DNA of 64,000 nucleotides from Shewanella sp. GD04112 (GTDB lineage Bacteria > Pseudomonadota > Gammaproteobacteria > Enterobacterales > Shewanellaceae), in NCBI RefSeq assembly GCF_029835735.1, contig NZ_JAOEAL010000001.1, positions 1,674,001 to 1,738,000 of the forward strand, read 5' to 3'. Numbering within the stretch: position 1 is the stretch's first letter; every line of letters starts with the position of its first letter. A program made the translations under genes and the position numbers. The notes beneath the pieces are model-generated. The model was given only the letters and a program-made list of their open reading frames with translations. It was not told where the DNA came from and did not search any database. Shown here piece by piece: positions 45,673-55,272 of the stretch.

Positions 45673-46228
45673 TGGATTGACCTCTCACATCGGTTTTCTC
45701 AAGTAGTTCTTTCAATTGGTTCCTCGCCCGAAATAAGCGCGTCATGACAGTGTTGCGGTTTAAGTCCAAGAGCTGGGCAATTTCATCACCGCTAAAGCCA
45801 CCGATTAACTGCAGCAATAGGGGCTCCCGATATTCAATATCCAGCTTAGCGATTTGTCGCCTTAACCAGTACTGCTCGGTTTGCTCTTCCGTGCTGGAGG
45901 CAATGTGATCTTCTAAGCTGTCTTGTTCGACATCGGCGTAATCAAATTGTTTGCGCTCGAATCGACGGGCATTTTCGCGCCTCAGAATCGTGATCAGCCA
46001 AGCCTTCGCCGCTTTATCATCCTGTAGGGAATCTAAAGAGCGCCATGCCCGCAAGAAGGTTTCTTGGGTGATGTCCTCTGCCACCTGCTTATCGCCGCAT
46101 AACCAAAAGGCATAGCGGAAGATATCGGCGTGCAGCGCCTTGACTAGGCTGTTGTATCGTCGTTGTTTGCTCAGCATGTCAGAAGAGACCGCAGGCTCGA
46201 CGGATTTCTTTCGCCAGTTAGCAAACAT
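45665..46228 (-). CDS. ECF RNA polymerase sigma factor
   Basis: The 187-residue protein has the sigma region 2 signature DIFRYAFWLCGDKQVAEDITQETFLRAWRSL and the region 4 helix-turn-helix FSGDEIAQLLDLNRNTVMTRLFRARNQLKE. It is a small extracytoplasmic function sigma factor. It starts 93 bases after batD on the same strand, and its membrane-bound partner follows at once. Confidence 0.93.
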   Translation of the reverse strand: MFANWRKKSVEPAVSSDMLSKQRRYNSLVKALHADIFRYAFWLCGDKQVAEDITQETFLRAWRSLDSLQDDKAAKAWLITILRRENARRFERKQFDYADVEQDSLEDHIASSTEEQTEQYWLRRQIAKLDIEYREPLLLQLIGGFSGDEIAQLLDLNRNTVMTRLFRARNQLKELLEKTDVRGQSNG

Positions 46229-46320
46229 TTTTTCGATATTTTCTTTTTATTTTACGATTCAAAAGATTACACCTAACTTATTCGATTAAGCCGTGCGTCG
46301 TATTGATTGAACCGTCGAGT

Positions 46321-47982
46321 TTAACCATTAGGATTCAACGGGCGTAATGGCGTGGATTGCTGCGCCATGGGGTGTAACTTGCCGCTTTTCACCGCGCTTA
46401 ACAATGCTTTTACTGCGCTTGCCAGTTGGGCGTCGCTATTGGCTTTACCGCCGTAGGCTAAGGCTTGCAACTGACGAATCGCTTCAGCTAGCTCGCTCGA
46501 CTGCGCGGCAATTTTATCGAGTGTCATAGGGCGAGCGGCCTGCTCACTACAGTATTGTTGTAATTGCTGCAAAATATCACTGACATTACCTTTAGCGCAG
46601 GCTTGCTCTAAACCCCTAATACCTGTGCTAAGAACGAGCGGTTGCGCTGTGACTGGTGTATTGACCGTTGCTTGGCGCTTCAGCGCACGTCGCCAAGCGA
46701 CAAAAGTGACGGCCCAAGCAACTAATGTCACCAGCCACAGCAGGGCGAACAGATTCGCGCTCCAATGGCTTTCACTGCTCTCGCTGGTATTTGCCTGCCA
46801 GTTGGGTTCGATGGGCGTATCGACCACGGCGCCACCTTTTACTTGAATGGTACGGGCGGGCAGGGTTGCTATTTCTTGGCGTTTAAGATGTGGATTCCAC
46901 CAAGGCACTTTCACTTCGGGTAAGGTAAAAGTGCCCGCCTTACTGGGGACGATGGCCGAGGTAATGCTGTACTGTGACACTATCTGCGCGTCGCGCACAA
47001 AGCTCTGGCGCTGAGGTTTTTCGGGATAGGATTTGAGCTCAGGCGGTAGGTTTTGGGCGATATCTGGCAGGCTATTCTCATCGGCATTGGAGGCCAATAA
47101 GGTGAGCGTGCGGGTGATGGGGCTACCGACGGTAAACTCTTTTACATCCTCAGGAAAACTTTCTTTTAAGGCCACTAAATCGGCCACAAGCCATTGGCCT
47201 TGGAAGCTCGTTGGCGCAGGTTCGACTTGAATGCTTAAGGAGGGCGCGCCAGCCTGCATTGGCCGGCTCTCGTTAAAGCCAAACATGCCGCCACGGCGTT
47301 GGGATTCCACTAATACATCGCCAGAAAAGGTCGCGCCTTTGATGTTCACTTGGCCGGGTAAGTCGGGAATGATGCCATAGGTGCGCTCAATCACGCGATA
47401 ACGACGGCCTTCGATGATCTCTGAGCCGTCTTTGTCTTCGCCGATTTGTTTAATCTGCGCGCCTTCGATAACGGGGGCATTGAGCACGCCGCGTTGCAGT
47501 TCGACCGCAAGATAAAGCTTTACTTTATAAGTGATAAGCTGGCCGACGTAGGCCTCATCGGTCGAGACTTTGGCATCGATAAACAGATTCTTGGCTTGCT
47601 CTGGTTGTGCGCCCGCTTCGACGACCCTGAGGGGAATTTCGGCGGAGCTGACGCCATCAATGCTAAAGGATGGAATGGTCAGTTGGCCCTTTTGCTTTGG
47701 GGCAAGCAGCACTTGCCAGCGGGTCTCTTTGACCGCATCGAAGTTCATTATCTGGGTGCTGCGACTCACGCTGGTGCGACCCACGATAAAATCCTTGAGC
47801 AGGATGGAAGTATCGAGTTTACCCGTGTCGACCTCATCGTCGGCACTGACATTGAGCACAAAGTACTCTCCCTCCATCACCGGATTGCGATCGACCGACG
47901 CCTCGAGTTTGCTCAGGGCAAAGGCGGGTTGAATGACCGCGATGCAAAGCGTGAGGAGGATAAAAAATTGTCTGATCACCAC
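46321..47982 (-). CDS. batD: BatD family protein
   Basis: The 553-residue protein has a signal peptide (1-22), the oxygen-tolerance BatD domain (LEASVDRNPVMEGEYFVLNVSADDEVD at its start), and a membrane helix near 415-437 followed by a cytoplasmic tail. It overlaps the batB/C gene by seven bases. In Bacteroides, Bat proteins were linked to aerotolerance; their molecular job is not settled. Confidence 0.88.
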   Translation of the reverse strand: MVIRQFFILLTLCIAVIQPAFALSKLEASVDRNPVMEGEYFVLNVSADDEVDTGKLDTSILLKDFIVGRTSVSRSTQIMNFDAVKETRWQVLLAPKQKGQLTIPSFSIDGVSSAEIPLRVVEAGAQPEQAKNLFIDAKVSTDEAYVGQLITYKVKLYLAVELQRGVLNAPVIEGAQIKQIGEDKDGSEIIEGRRYRVIERTYGIIPDLPGQVNIKGATFSGDVLVESQRRGGMFGFNESRPMQAGAPSLSIQVEPAPTSFQGQWLVADLVALKESFPEDVKEFTVGSPITRTLTLLASNADENSLPDIAQNLPPELKSYPEKPQRQSFVRDAQIVSQYSITSAIVPSKAGTFTLPEVKVPWWNPHLKRQEIATLPARTIQVKGGAVVDTPIEPNWQANTSESSESHWSANLFALLWLVTLVAWAVTFVAWRRALKRQATVNTPVTAQPLVLSTGIRGLEQACAKGNVSDILQQLQQYCSEQAARPMTLDKIAAQSSELAEAIRQLQALAYGGKANSDAQLASAVKALLSAVKSGKLHPMAQQSTPLRPLNPNG

Positions 47983-50039
47983 TGTTCGTTATCCCTTGAT
48001 ATTTGGCCATTTTGACGGCGTTTTTGATATTCGAGTTGCATCTTATTACGCAGCAACACCTGTGGGTCTTCACTCACGCCCCGCAGTGCTCGCTGCATCT
48101 CCGCGGGCAAAGGCTCGCTGTTACTCGGCGGCGCTTCAACAGACTCAATTGCGGTATCTGGTTTTTTATCCGCCTGTGACTGTTTCTCTTTATCCGCTTT
48201 TTGCGCTACGGCCTGTTGCAGTTCTTGCTCGGCGTTGGACTTATCATCCTCGACCTTTGCCTGCATTTTTGCCTCGTTGCTGGCTGGATCTTCTTTATCT
48301 TCAGCATTGTTATCGGCGCCGTTTTGCTGATTAGCTTGTTGCTCGGCCTGCTGTTGTTCTTGCTGTGCATCTTGCTGATCTTGCTTGGCGTTTTCATCAC
48401 TCGCTTGCTGTTTATCCTGTGCGCCTTGCTCAGGTTCATTTTGCTCTGATGAGGCGTTTTGCTCCTGCGATGGTTTTTCGCCCGCTTGATCAGAATTATT
48501 TTGCTGTTGGGACTGCTGCTCTTGAGACTGCTGTTGAGCTTGATCGTTTTGCGAGGATTGTTGGTCTCCCTGCTGTTGGTTTTGCCCCTGCTGCTGATCG
48601 TTCTGGTTCTGTCCCTGTTGGTTTTGATCGCCCTGAGACTGCTTATCTTGATTGTCAGCATTTTGCTGCGACTGCTGCTGGTTCAGCAATCTCTCAGCTA
48701 ACTCAAGGTTGGCTTTGGCCTGTGGGAACTCGGGCTGCTTGTCGAGTGCGGCCTGATAACGCTCCTTGGCTTTGTCGGGTTTACCGAGTTGCATCAGTGC
48801 GTTGCCTTGGTTGTAAAGGCCATTGGCTGAGTTATCTTGCTCAAAGCTTTTTAGTGCCTGTTCGTACTCGCCGGCCTTGTACTGCGCCGCGCCTTGCCAT
48901 TGGGGCGTTTCGAATTTTTGTGCGGCATTAGCGTAATCCTCGGCTTGATAGGCTTGCATCGCCTGTTGCTCTTGGGTGTGCCAGAGCGAGTCCCATGCGC
49001 TGGCATGGGCGCTTTGCGGCGCAGCACCGAGCAATAGACCGGCCAATCCCATCAGCAGCCAGTTGGCGAGCATGCCTTGCCTAAAGCTCAGCAGGGCAGG
49101 GATGAGTAAGAGTAAGGCGAGGTAAGGGCCGAGATCCTGCCAGGTTTCCCCATCGAGATCCGTGGCTTTGGCATCGCCACTGTCACTCAACCAATGTTGC
49201 AACTGTGCTAAATCCTGACCATCGGCACGATTGGGGATCATGATGCCATTATGGTTATCGGCTAATTTTTGCAGTAAGCCAAAGTCGGTTTTGGCGACAA
49301 CGACTTCATTGCTGCTGTCGCGCTGTAATTGGCCATCGGGTAAGCGGATAGGCGCGCCTTGAGGGCTACCAAATCCCATGATCGCGAGCCGATATTGGCT
49401 ACCGGCTAAGGCCGAGTTAGCCTCATCGAATTGCCTCGGGGTGATGCCATCTGTCATCACAATAATATCGCCCCGTAGATGCCCGCCCTGTGCCAGTAGA
49501 TTTTTAGCTTGGATTAGTGCGGCCGCTAGGTTTGAGCCCAACACAGGCATAATGTCAGGGCTTAAGGTGGGCAATAAATTAAGCAGCGTGCCCGTGTCTC
49601 GGGTGAGCGGGCTTATGGTAAAGGCATCGCCGGCGAAGGCGATAAGGCCGGTTTCGCCTTCTTTTAAGCCGCGGAGCAAATCTGTCGCCCGAAACTTGGT
49701 TTGGGTTAAACGGTTTGGTGCCAGATCGGTGGCAAACATGGAGACAGACATATCCATCACCAACACTCGGCCTTGCTCGGCGGCAAAAACCGGCAAGGTT
49801 TGCTTATTGAGGGCGGGGCCAGCTAAGGCCAAGGTGGCAATTACCCAAGTGAAAGCCAAGATATGCAGTGGTCGACGGGATTTTTGTGTGCCCTCTGTGA
49901 CCAATATTTTGGCCAAATGCGGCGCAATATAGCGGTTCCAAGCGCTGTTATTCTGGTGTTGGCGCCATAGCGCCCACAGGATGATGGCGAGTGGCAACAG
50001 GGCGAGTAACCATTCTGGACGAATAAAATGCAGGCTCAT
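47976..50039 (-). CDS. BatB-BatC fusion: VWA domain, TPR and Q/N-rich tail
   Basis: The 687-residue protein starts with membrane helices and a von Willebrand A domain with the metal-site motif DMSVSMF (about 95-105). After two more helices come TPR units (about 370-440, with YNQGNALMQLGKPDKAKERYQAAL). Then follows a region of about 170 residues (about 455-625) made mostly of Q, N, D, S, E and K. In other bacteria BatB and BatC are separate. The low-complexity part is coded by repeated CAG, CAA and AAC triplets, so its length may vary. Confidence 0.88.
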   Translation of the reverse strand: MSLHFIRPEWLLALLPLAIILWALWRQHQNNSAWNRYIAPHLAKILVTEGTQKSRRPLHILAFTWVIATLALAGPALNKQTLPVFAAEQGRVLVMDMSVSMFATDLAPNRLTQTKFRATDLLRGLKEGETGLIAFAGDAFTISPLTRDTGTLLNLLPTLSPDIMPVLGSNLAAALIQAKNLLAQGGHLRGDIIVMTDGITPRQFDEANSALAGSQYRLAIMGFGSPQGAPIRLPDGQLQRDSSNEVVVAKTDFGLLQKLADNHNGIMIPNRADGQDLAQLQHWLSDSGDAKATDLDGETWQDLGPYLALLLLIPALLSFRQGMLANWLLMGLAGLLLGAAPQSAHASAWDSLWHTQEQQAMQAYQAEDYANAAQKFETPQWQGAAQYKAGEYEQALKSFEQDNSANGLYNQGNALMQLGKPDKAKERYQAALDKQPEFPQAKANLELAERLLNQQQSQQNADNQDKQSQGDQNQQGQNQNDQQQGQNQQQGDQQSSQNDQAQQQSQEQQSQQQNNSDQAGEKPSQEQNASSEQNEPEQGAQDKQQASDENAKQDQQDAQQEQQQAEQQANQQNGADNNAEDKEDPASNEAKMQAKVEDDKSNAEQELQQAVAQKADKEKQSQADKKPDTAIESVEAPPSNSEPLPAEMQRALRGVSEDPQVLLRNKMQLEYQKRRQNGQISRDNEQW

Positions 50040-51055
50040 TAACGAACATCCCCCCGTGGTGTTGCGGATGGAACAGGGTTTTTAGTCCGCGAAAACAGCG
50101 CTAATTGGCCTAAGGCTATCCAAATGCTGGTGAGCAGCGCGAGTGCGAGCGGCCAATAGAATAGCTCCGCTTGAGGACGATAGCTCAGTTGATCGCGACT
50201 CACTGGCTCCAGTTTGTCAATTTCTTGATAAATCTGTTCCAGCTCTTGGCTGTTACGGGCGCGGAAATAGCGGCCATGGGTAACATCGGCAATATGCTTG
50301 AGCTGGTTTTCATCGAGATCCATCGACGGATTGACGCGCTCACGCCCAAACAGGGTACGTCTTTCCATGACATCGGCCCCCACGCCCACGGTATAAATCG
50401 TCACTTTGCGATTAGCGGCGATTTGGGCCGCTTGCTCAGGATCGATATTACCGGCATTGTTTGAACCGTCAGTCAATAAAATCAAGACTCTGTTACTCTC
50501 ATCCATTTTGTCGAAGCGCTTAACCGCGAGCGCAATCGACTCGCCAATCGCCGTTTGTTTACCGACAAGGCCAATCTGCGCCTCCTTTAAAAACTGGGCG
50601 ACAGAGCGTCTATCTTGAGTCAGTGGTGCCTGTAGATAGGCGTGATCGGCAAATAGAATCAAACCGATACGATCGCCTTTGCGACGTTCAATAAACTCAC
50701 TGACCACGTGTTGGATCAGGGTAAAACGGTCGACGACTTTGCCGTTAATCACCATATCTTCAATCTGCATACTGCCGGATAAGTCCACCGCCAGCATCAG
50801 ATCCCGCCCTTGGCTTGGCAGTTCAATCGGATCGCCAAGCCATTGCGGGCGGGTGATAGCAAGCACTAACAAGCTCCACATCAACCAATAGCGCTTGCGG
50901 CTTTGGCGGCTGTGGCTAGTGATATTGGCCTTGCCCGTTTGGCTAATGCCGGGCAATTGCAGGCGGCCACCTTCGGCTTGCACCGTTTGGCGACGCCAAA
51001 AAATAAAAGGTAAAGGCAGTAAAATCAATGCCAAAGGCCATGCGACTGTTAACAT
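50039..51055 (-). CDS. BatA-type VWA domain membrane protein
   Basis: From ATG 51055 (GGAGGAGC just upstream) the protein is 338 residues. It starts with a membrane helix (MLTVAWPLALILLPLPFIFW), has a von Willebrand A domain with the metal-site motif DLSGSMQIED and LLTDGSNNAGN, and ends with a second helix. It overlaps the following gene by one base and is the third last gene of the Bat operon. The frame extends upstream to 51169, inside the DUF4381 gene, and is rejected. Confidence 0.9.
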   Translation of the reverse strand: MLTVAWPLALILLPLPFIFWRRQTVQAEGGRLQLPGISQTGKANITSHSRQSRKRYWLMWSLLVLAITRPQWLGDPIELPSQGRDLMLAVDLSGSMQIEDMVINGKVVDRFTLIQHVVSEFIERRKGDRIGLILFADHAYLQAPLTQDRRSVAQFLKEAQIGLVGKQTAIGESIALAVKRFDKMDESNRVLILLTDGSNNAGNIDPEQAAQIAANRKVTIYTVGVGADVMERRTLFGRERVNPSMDLDENQLKHIADVTHGRYFRARNSQELEQIYQEIDKLEPVSRDQLSYRPQAELFYWPLALALLTSIWIALGQLALFSRTKNPVPSATPRGDVR

Positions 51056-51642
51056 TGCTCCTCCGCAGGCTTTGCTGGAGCCGGTGTTAATACTGCCGAC
51101 GAAGATGAGGACTGGCTCGATAAAGTGTGCATTATCGGTGCGCTTAATTTGGCTTTTGAGGCAAACCAACTGCGGGCGAGGGCCTGTAACTCAATGGCCT
51201 CTTCGGCGCTCAGTGGTTTAGCCTGGTGGCGTTTATCCAATAATGGCCCAATGCGGCCGCGCTGCTTTGCGGGCAAATGGCTATCTAACCAAGTTGCCCA
51301 CGCGGGGCCATCGAGTTTCGCTATCACTTCCCTTGGCAAATAACTTAAGGCGGTGCGCTTTAATAGCTGATTCACCTCAGAGGGATACTGGGCCGAATGA
51401 GGATCAAGTGCTGCAAATAAACCTTGGGCGGCTTTTTTAGGCGCTAAGTAGGCGGCACGTTTTTTGAGCCAAAGAATTGCAGCAATCAATAAAACCAACA
51501 GGATAGCGAGTGCTAACCAATAACCTATGGCCCATGGCCAAGCCCCAATCGGGTCGGGGAGAATAATATCTTGTAAATCCGCCAAAGCAGGATTTGGCGT
51601 GGCAGCCTTATCCAAGGCTGGATTTAGAGTTTGTGGGTTCAC
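51049..51642 (-). CDS. DUF4381 protein
   Basis: The 197-residue protein has one membrane helix (about 38-59, WAIGYWLALAILLVLLIAAILWL) and a basic helical cytoplasmic part. DUF4381 genes sit between DUF58 and BatA genes in many proteobacteria, as here, where it overlaps batA by seven bases. Its role is unknown, beyond membership of the operon. Confidence 0.85.
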   Translation of the reverse strand: MNPQTLNPALDKAATPNPALADLQDIILPDPIGAWPWAIGYWLALAILLVLLIAAILWLKKRAAYLAPKKAAQGLFAALDPHSAQYPSEVNQLLKRTALSYLPREVIAKLDGPAWATWLDSHLPAKQRGRIGPLLDKRHQAKPLSAEEAIELQALARSWFASKAKLSAPIMHTLSSQSSSSSAVLTPAPAKPAEEQC

Positions 51643-51693
51643 GCTTTGGACTCACTTATGCTGTCTACTATTACTCACTTATTTGCCGTGCTG

Positions 51694-52662
51694 TTATTGC
51701 AGTAAGGCTAGCTGCTGCGCGAGGGGTAAACCCGCGTCGATAAATTGGGTACGCACCTTCAGCTTTTGCATCATGGCGATAAAGTCATTTTGCTGCTGTT
51801 GTTGCTGCCCAAGCCATGCTTGATAACTGTCGCGAGTCAGCACTAAATCTTGGTCCCCTTCGCGAACTGGCAAACTAAACTGCTTGGGTAAGTTGAGGTT
51901 GCCCTGCCTGAGAGGGTCTGTCACCAGATAAGCGCCAATATCACAATGGCGTTTAAGTTCTGTCAGCGGCGCGATACATTGCGGCGTAAAATGGCTGCCA
52001 TCTGTGATGATCCAAATCAATGAGCCCGGTTTCGCGATCCGCTGCAAGCGCTGGCAGGCGCGCAGGATATGGTCTGGATCCCGTGGATGACTGCCGAGCT
52101 GATTGAGTTGTTGCTCATGCACTCGGCGCAGGCCTGAAATGAGCTGTAAAATCCCTTGGCGGCGACTGCGGGGTTTTAACTCTAGATGCTCCGACTCGCA
52201 GGCGATTAAGGCGCCGAGTCTGTCACCGTGATTGATGGCATTCCAACCTAGCGTGGTCGCTAAATGCCCCGCTTGTACCGACTGCAGCAGCAAACTCGAG
52301 CCAAAATACAGGCTCTGGCTTAAATCGAGCAGCAGCAGAATAGGGCGCTCGCGCTCCTCGATAAATAACTTAGTGTGGGTTTGCCCCGTGCGGGCGGTAA
52401 CGCGCCAATCTATGGTGCGTACATCGTCCCCCTGTTGATAATGGCGCACTTCGGCAAATTCCATCCCGCGGCCTTTGATTAAACTGCTGCGATGCCCAGC
52501 CATATTGGCACGTGCCCGGCTGTGACGCTCAGGAATAGCCCGTGCAATCGTCTGGCAGGCTAGCAGTTCTTTCTCGGTTAAATGCAGCCCGTCGGCAAAT
52601 AATGGCAAGCCATGTGGATTGCCATCACCGTGTAGGGATGCGTTTAGCGCACTGTTATTCAT
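51694..52662 (-). CDS. DUF58 protein of the Bat operon
   Basis: The 322-residue protein contains the DUF58 signature GRGMEFAEVRHYQQGDDVRTIDWRVTARTG (about 63-93) and a VWA-like fold. DUF58 proteins act with MoxR ATPases in poorly defined folding or envelope functions. It follows moxR at 73 bases. Confidence 0.88.
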   Translation of the reverse strand: MNNSALNASLHGDGNPHGLPLFADGLHLTEKELLACQTIARAIPERHSRARANMAGHRSSLIKGRGMEFAEVRHYQQGDDVRTIDWRVTARTGQTHTKLFIEERERPILLLLDLSQSLYFGSSLLLQSVQAGHLATTLGWNAINHGDRLGALIACESEHLELKPRSRRQGILQLISGLRRVHEQQLNQLGSHPRDPDHILRACQRLQRIAKPGSLIWIITDGSHFTPQCIAPLTELKRHCDIGAYLVTDPLRQGNLNLPKQFSLPVREGDQDLVLTRDSYQAWLGQQQQQQNDFIAMMQKLKVRTQFIDAGLPLAQQLALLQ

Positions 52663-52735
52663 TCAAAGCTACTCATACAAAGCGATTCAGTTACCTAGGA
52701 TTTATCAGCCCGCGTATCCAGTCTATGCCCTGAGA

Positions 52736-53692
52736 TTAAGGGACGGCGACCTGAGTCAAAATATGGTTGATCACTTGGTCGCGGCTGACACCCTCGGCCT
52801 GCGCTTGATAACTCAGCAGCAGTCTGTGTCTTAACACATTGGGGGCAACGGCTTGAATGTCTTCGGGAGAGACAAAATCGCGCTCGTGTAACCAGGCTCT
52901 GGCACGGGCGCAGCGCTCCAGCGAAATCGTCGCACGCGGACTCACACCGTACTCTAACCATTTTGCCAGCTCGTCGCTGTAACGGGCGGGTTGGCGGGTC
53001 GCCATAATGATTTCGACTATGTATTTCTCAAGCGGCTCGGCGAGATAGATTTCCATCGCTTCATCTCGGGCGGCAAAAATATCGGCCTGTGCAATGGGCT
53101 CCGCAGTCGGCAGCTCATGGGTGAGTGCTTCTTGGCGGGATTGGCGCAGGATCTCGATTTCAGTGTCACCGCTTGGATAATCTAAATTCAGGTGCATTAA
53201 AAAGCGGTCGAGCTGGGCTTCGGGCAGTGGATAAGTGCCTTCGTTTTCTAAGGGGTTTTGTGTCGCCATCACGAGGAAGAGTGGCGGCAACTTATAACTG
53301 TTTTTACCCACGGTTACTTGACCTTCGGCCATGGCCTCTAATAACGCCGACTGCACCTTAGCTGGGGCGCGGTTGATTTCATCGGCGAGGATCAGGTTGT
53401 GGAAAATTGGGCCCGCTTCAAATTCAAAGGTACCAGTTTGTGAGCGATAGATATCCGTACCCGTAAGGTCTGCTGGCAGTAGGTCTGGGGTAAATTGGAT
53501 CCGGTGGAAATCCCCTTCCACACCATCGCAGAGGGCTTTAACTGCACGGGTTTTAGCAAGACCTGGTGGGCCTTCTACTAATAAATGGCCATTGGCAATG
53601 AGGGCAATGAGCAGGTTTTCGGTCAAAACTGGCTGCCCTAAAACAACCTTATTTAGGTAAGTGCGTAATGCGTGGAAGCGACTCAAAGGCAT
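52736..53692 (-). CDS. MoxR-family AAA ATPase
   Basis: The 318-residue protein has the AAA motifs LVEGPPGLAKTRAVKAL (Walker A, near 35-47), LILADEINRAPAKVQSALLEAM (Walker B) and VMATQNPLENEGTYPLPEAQLDRF (sensor 1 and arginine finger). MoxR ATPases are thought to act as chaperones that help VWA proteins bind metal. It starts the operon moxR-DUF58-DUF4381-batA-batB/C-batD and is divergent from fadI. Confidence 0.92.
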   Translation of the reverse strand: MPLSRFHALRTYLNKVVLGQPVLTENLLIALIANGHLLVEGPPGLAKTRAVKALCDGVEGDFHRIQFTPDLLPADLTGTDIYRSQTGTFEFEAGPIFHNLILADEINRAPAKVQSALLEAMAEGQVTVGKNSYKLPPLFLVMATQNPLENEGTYPLPEAQLDRFLMHLNLDYPSGDTEIEILRQSRQEALTHELPTAEPIAQADIFAARDEAMEIYLAEPLEKYIVEIIMATRQPARYSDELAKWLEYGVSPRATISLERCARARAWLHERDFVSPEDIQAVAPNVLRHRLLLSYQAQAEGVSRDQVINHILTQVAVP

Positions 53693-53852
53693 GATGCTAC
53701 TCGTTTTTTAGGTTGAAAATATCGATTGAAAATACGTGTGTGGGCTATAGACAACGAATATGGTAAAGAATTCCCTAAGGGTTTGGCTAGTGTTAAAAAA
53801 ACAAACAGGTGTTTAAAACTTGCTGACAAGAAGTTAGAATCAGATCACACTT

Positions 53853-53870
53853 TAATGGTCAGACCTGTTA
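53853..53870 (+). promoter_or_regulatory. FadR-like operator upstream of fadIJ
   Basis: The sequence TTAATGGTCAGACCTGTTA (about 53852-53870) has the symmetric core TGGTC-A-GACC of FadR operators. It lies about 90 bases before fadI, in the region shared with the divergent moxR operon. Confidence 0.6.
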
Positions 53871-53961
53871 TTAGGCTTTTTAGGCCACAGCAGGGCAAAC
53901 ATGGAAATCGATAGCGCCGCCTGAAATCTCTCAGCGATAGCGCACATAAAGAGGGTGACAA

Positions 53962-55272
53962 ATGAGTGATAGACAACAGGTAACTAACGCAAAGGGTGAG
54001 CGTATCGCCATTGTGGCGGGCTTAAGAACGCCATTTGCGAAACAGGCGACCGCATTCCACGGTGTATCGGCGCTCGATATGGGCAAAATGGTGGTTAACG
54101 AGCTGCTGGCCCGTAGCGAACTGGATCCTAAGTTGATTGAGCAATTAGTGTACGGTCAGGTGGTACAAATGCCTGCGGCACCGAACATTGCCCGTGAAAT
54201 CGTGTTAGGAACGGGCATGGATGTGTCAACCGATGCCTACAGCGTGACCCGTGCCTGTGCGACCAGTTTCCAATCTGCGGTGAATGTGGCCGAGTCAATC
54301 ATGACCGGCAATATCGAGATTGGTATTGCCGGCGGCGCCGACTCCTCATCGGTATTGCCTATTGGGGTATCTAAAAAACTTGCCCATGCCTTAGTCGATC
54401 TGAATAAAGCCCGCAGCTTTGGCCAAAAGTTACAAATTTTCCGCCGTTTAGGCATTAAAGATTTACTGCCTGTGCCGCCTGCCGTTGCTGAGTATTCTAC
54501 CGGATTGTCTATGGGACAAACCGCAGAGCAAATGGCCAAGACCTATAATATCAGCCGCGCCGACCAAGATGCATTGGCGCACCGCTCCCACACGCTGGCG
54601 AGTGAAACTTGGGCTTCAGGTCACCTACGTGACGAAGTGATGGTGGCCCATGTTCCCCCTTACAAACAGTTTATCGAGCGCGATAATAACATTCGTGAAA
54701 ACTCCGATTTAAGCTCTTACGCTAAACTGCGTCCCGCTTTCGATAAAAAGCATGGCAGCGTGACGGCCGCTAACAGTACGCCGCTAACCGATGGCGCCTC
54801 GGCGATCATTTTGATGAGCGAAGGCCGTGCTAAAGCCTTGGGTTATCAACCTATTGGTTACATTAAGAGCTACGCATTTACCGCGATTGATGTCTGGCAA
54901 GACATGCTGATGGGGCCATCCTATGCAACGCCATTGGCATTAAAGCGCGCCGGCATGGAATTAGAAGATTTAACCCTCATCGAAATGCATGAAGCTTTTG
55001 CGGCGCAAACCTTAGCCAATATGCAGATGTTTGCCTCAAAGAAATTTGCCGAAGAAAAATTAGGGCGTAATCGTGCCATTGGTGAAATCGATATGAACAA
55101 ATTTAACGTGCTCGGTGGTTCTTTAGCTTACGGCCATCCATTTGCGGCCACAGGTACACGTTTAATCACTCAGGTTTGCCGTGAGCTTAAACGTCGTGGC
55201 GGCGGAACGGGTCTGGCAACGGCCTGTGCTGCGGGTGGTCTTGGTGCTGCAATGATTGTGGAAGTGGAGTAA
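53962..55272 (+). CDS. fadI: Acetyl-CoA acyltransferase (3-ketoacyl-CoA thiolase)
   Basis: The 436-residue thiolase has the nucleophile cysteine in TRACATSFQSA, the histidine of GSLAYGHPFAATG and the second cysteine in ATACAAGGLG. The long form and its place before fadJ identify FadI and not FadA. It cleaves 3-ketoacyl-CoA in beta-oxidation, forming a complex with FadJ. The fadJ start overlaps its stop by one base. Confidence 0.95.
   Translation: MSDRQQVTNAKGERIAIVAGLRTPFAKQATAFHGVSALDMGKMVVNELLARSELDPKLIEQLVYGQVVQMPAAPNIAREIVLGTGMDVSTDAYSVTRACATSFQSAVNVAESIMTGNIEIGIAGGADSSSVLPIGVSKKLAHALVDLNKARSFGQKLQIFRRLGIKDLLPVPPAVAEYSTGLSMGQTAEQMAKTYNISRADQDALAHRSHTLASETWASGHLRDEVMVAHVPPYKQFIERDNNIRENSDLSSYAKLRPAFDKKHGSVTAANSTPLTDGASAIILMSEGRAKALGYQPIGYIKSYAFTAIDVWQDMLMGPSYATPLALKRAGMELEDLTLIEMHEAFAAQTLANMQMFASKKFAEEKLGRNRAIGEIDMNKFNVLGGSLAYGHPFAATGTRLITQVCRELKRRGGGTGLATACAAGGLGAAMIVEVE

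Noticed and set aside
48201..48701. Long plus-strand open frames rich in leucine opposite the BatB/BatC tail.
   Set aside because: They are the antisense reading of the Q/N-rich repeat of the real gene.
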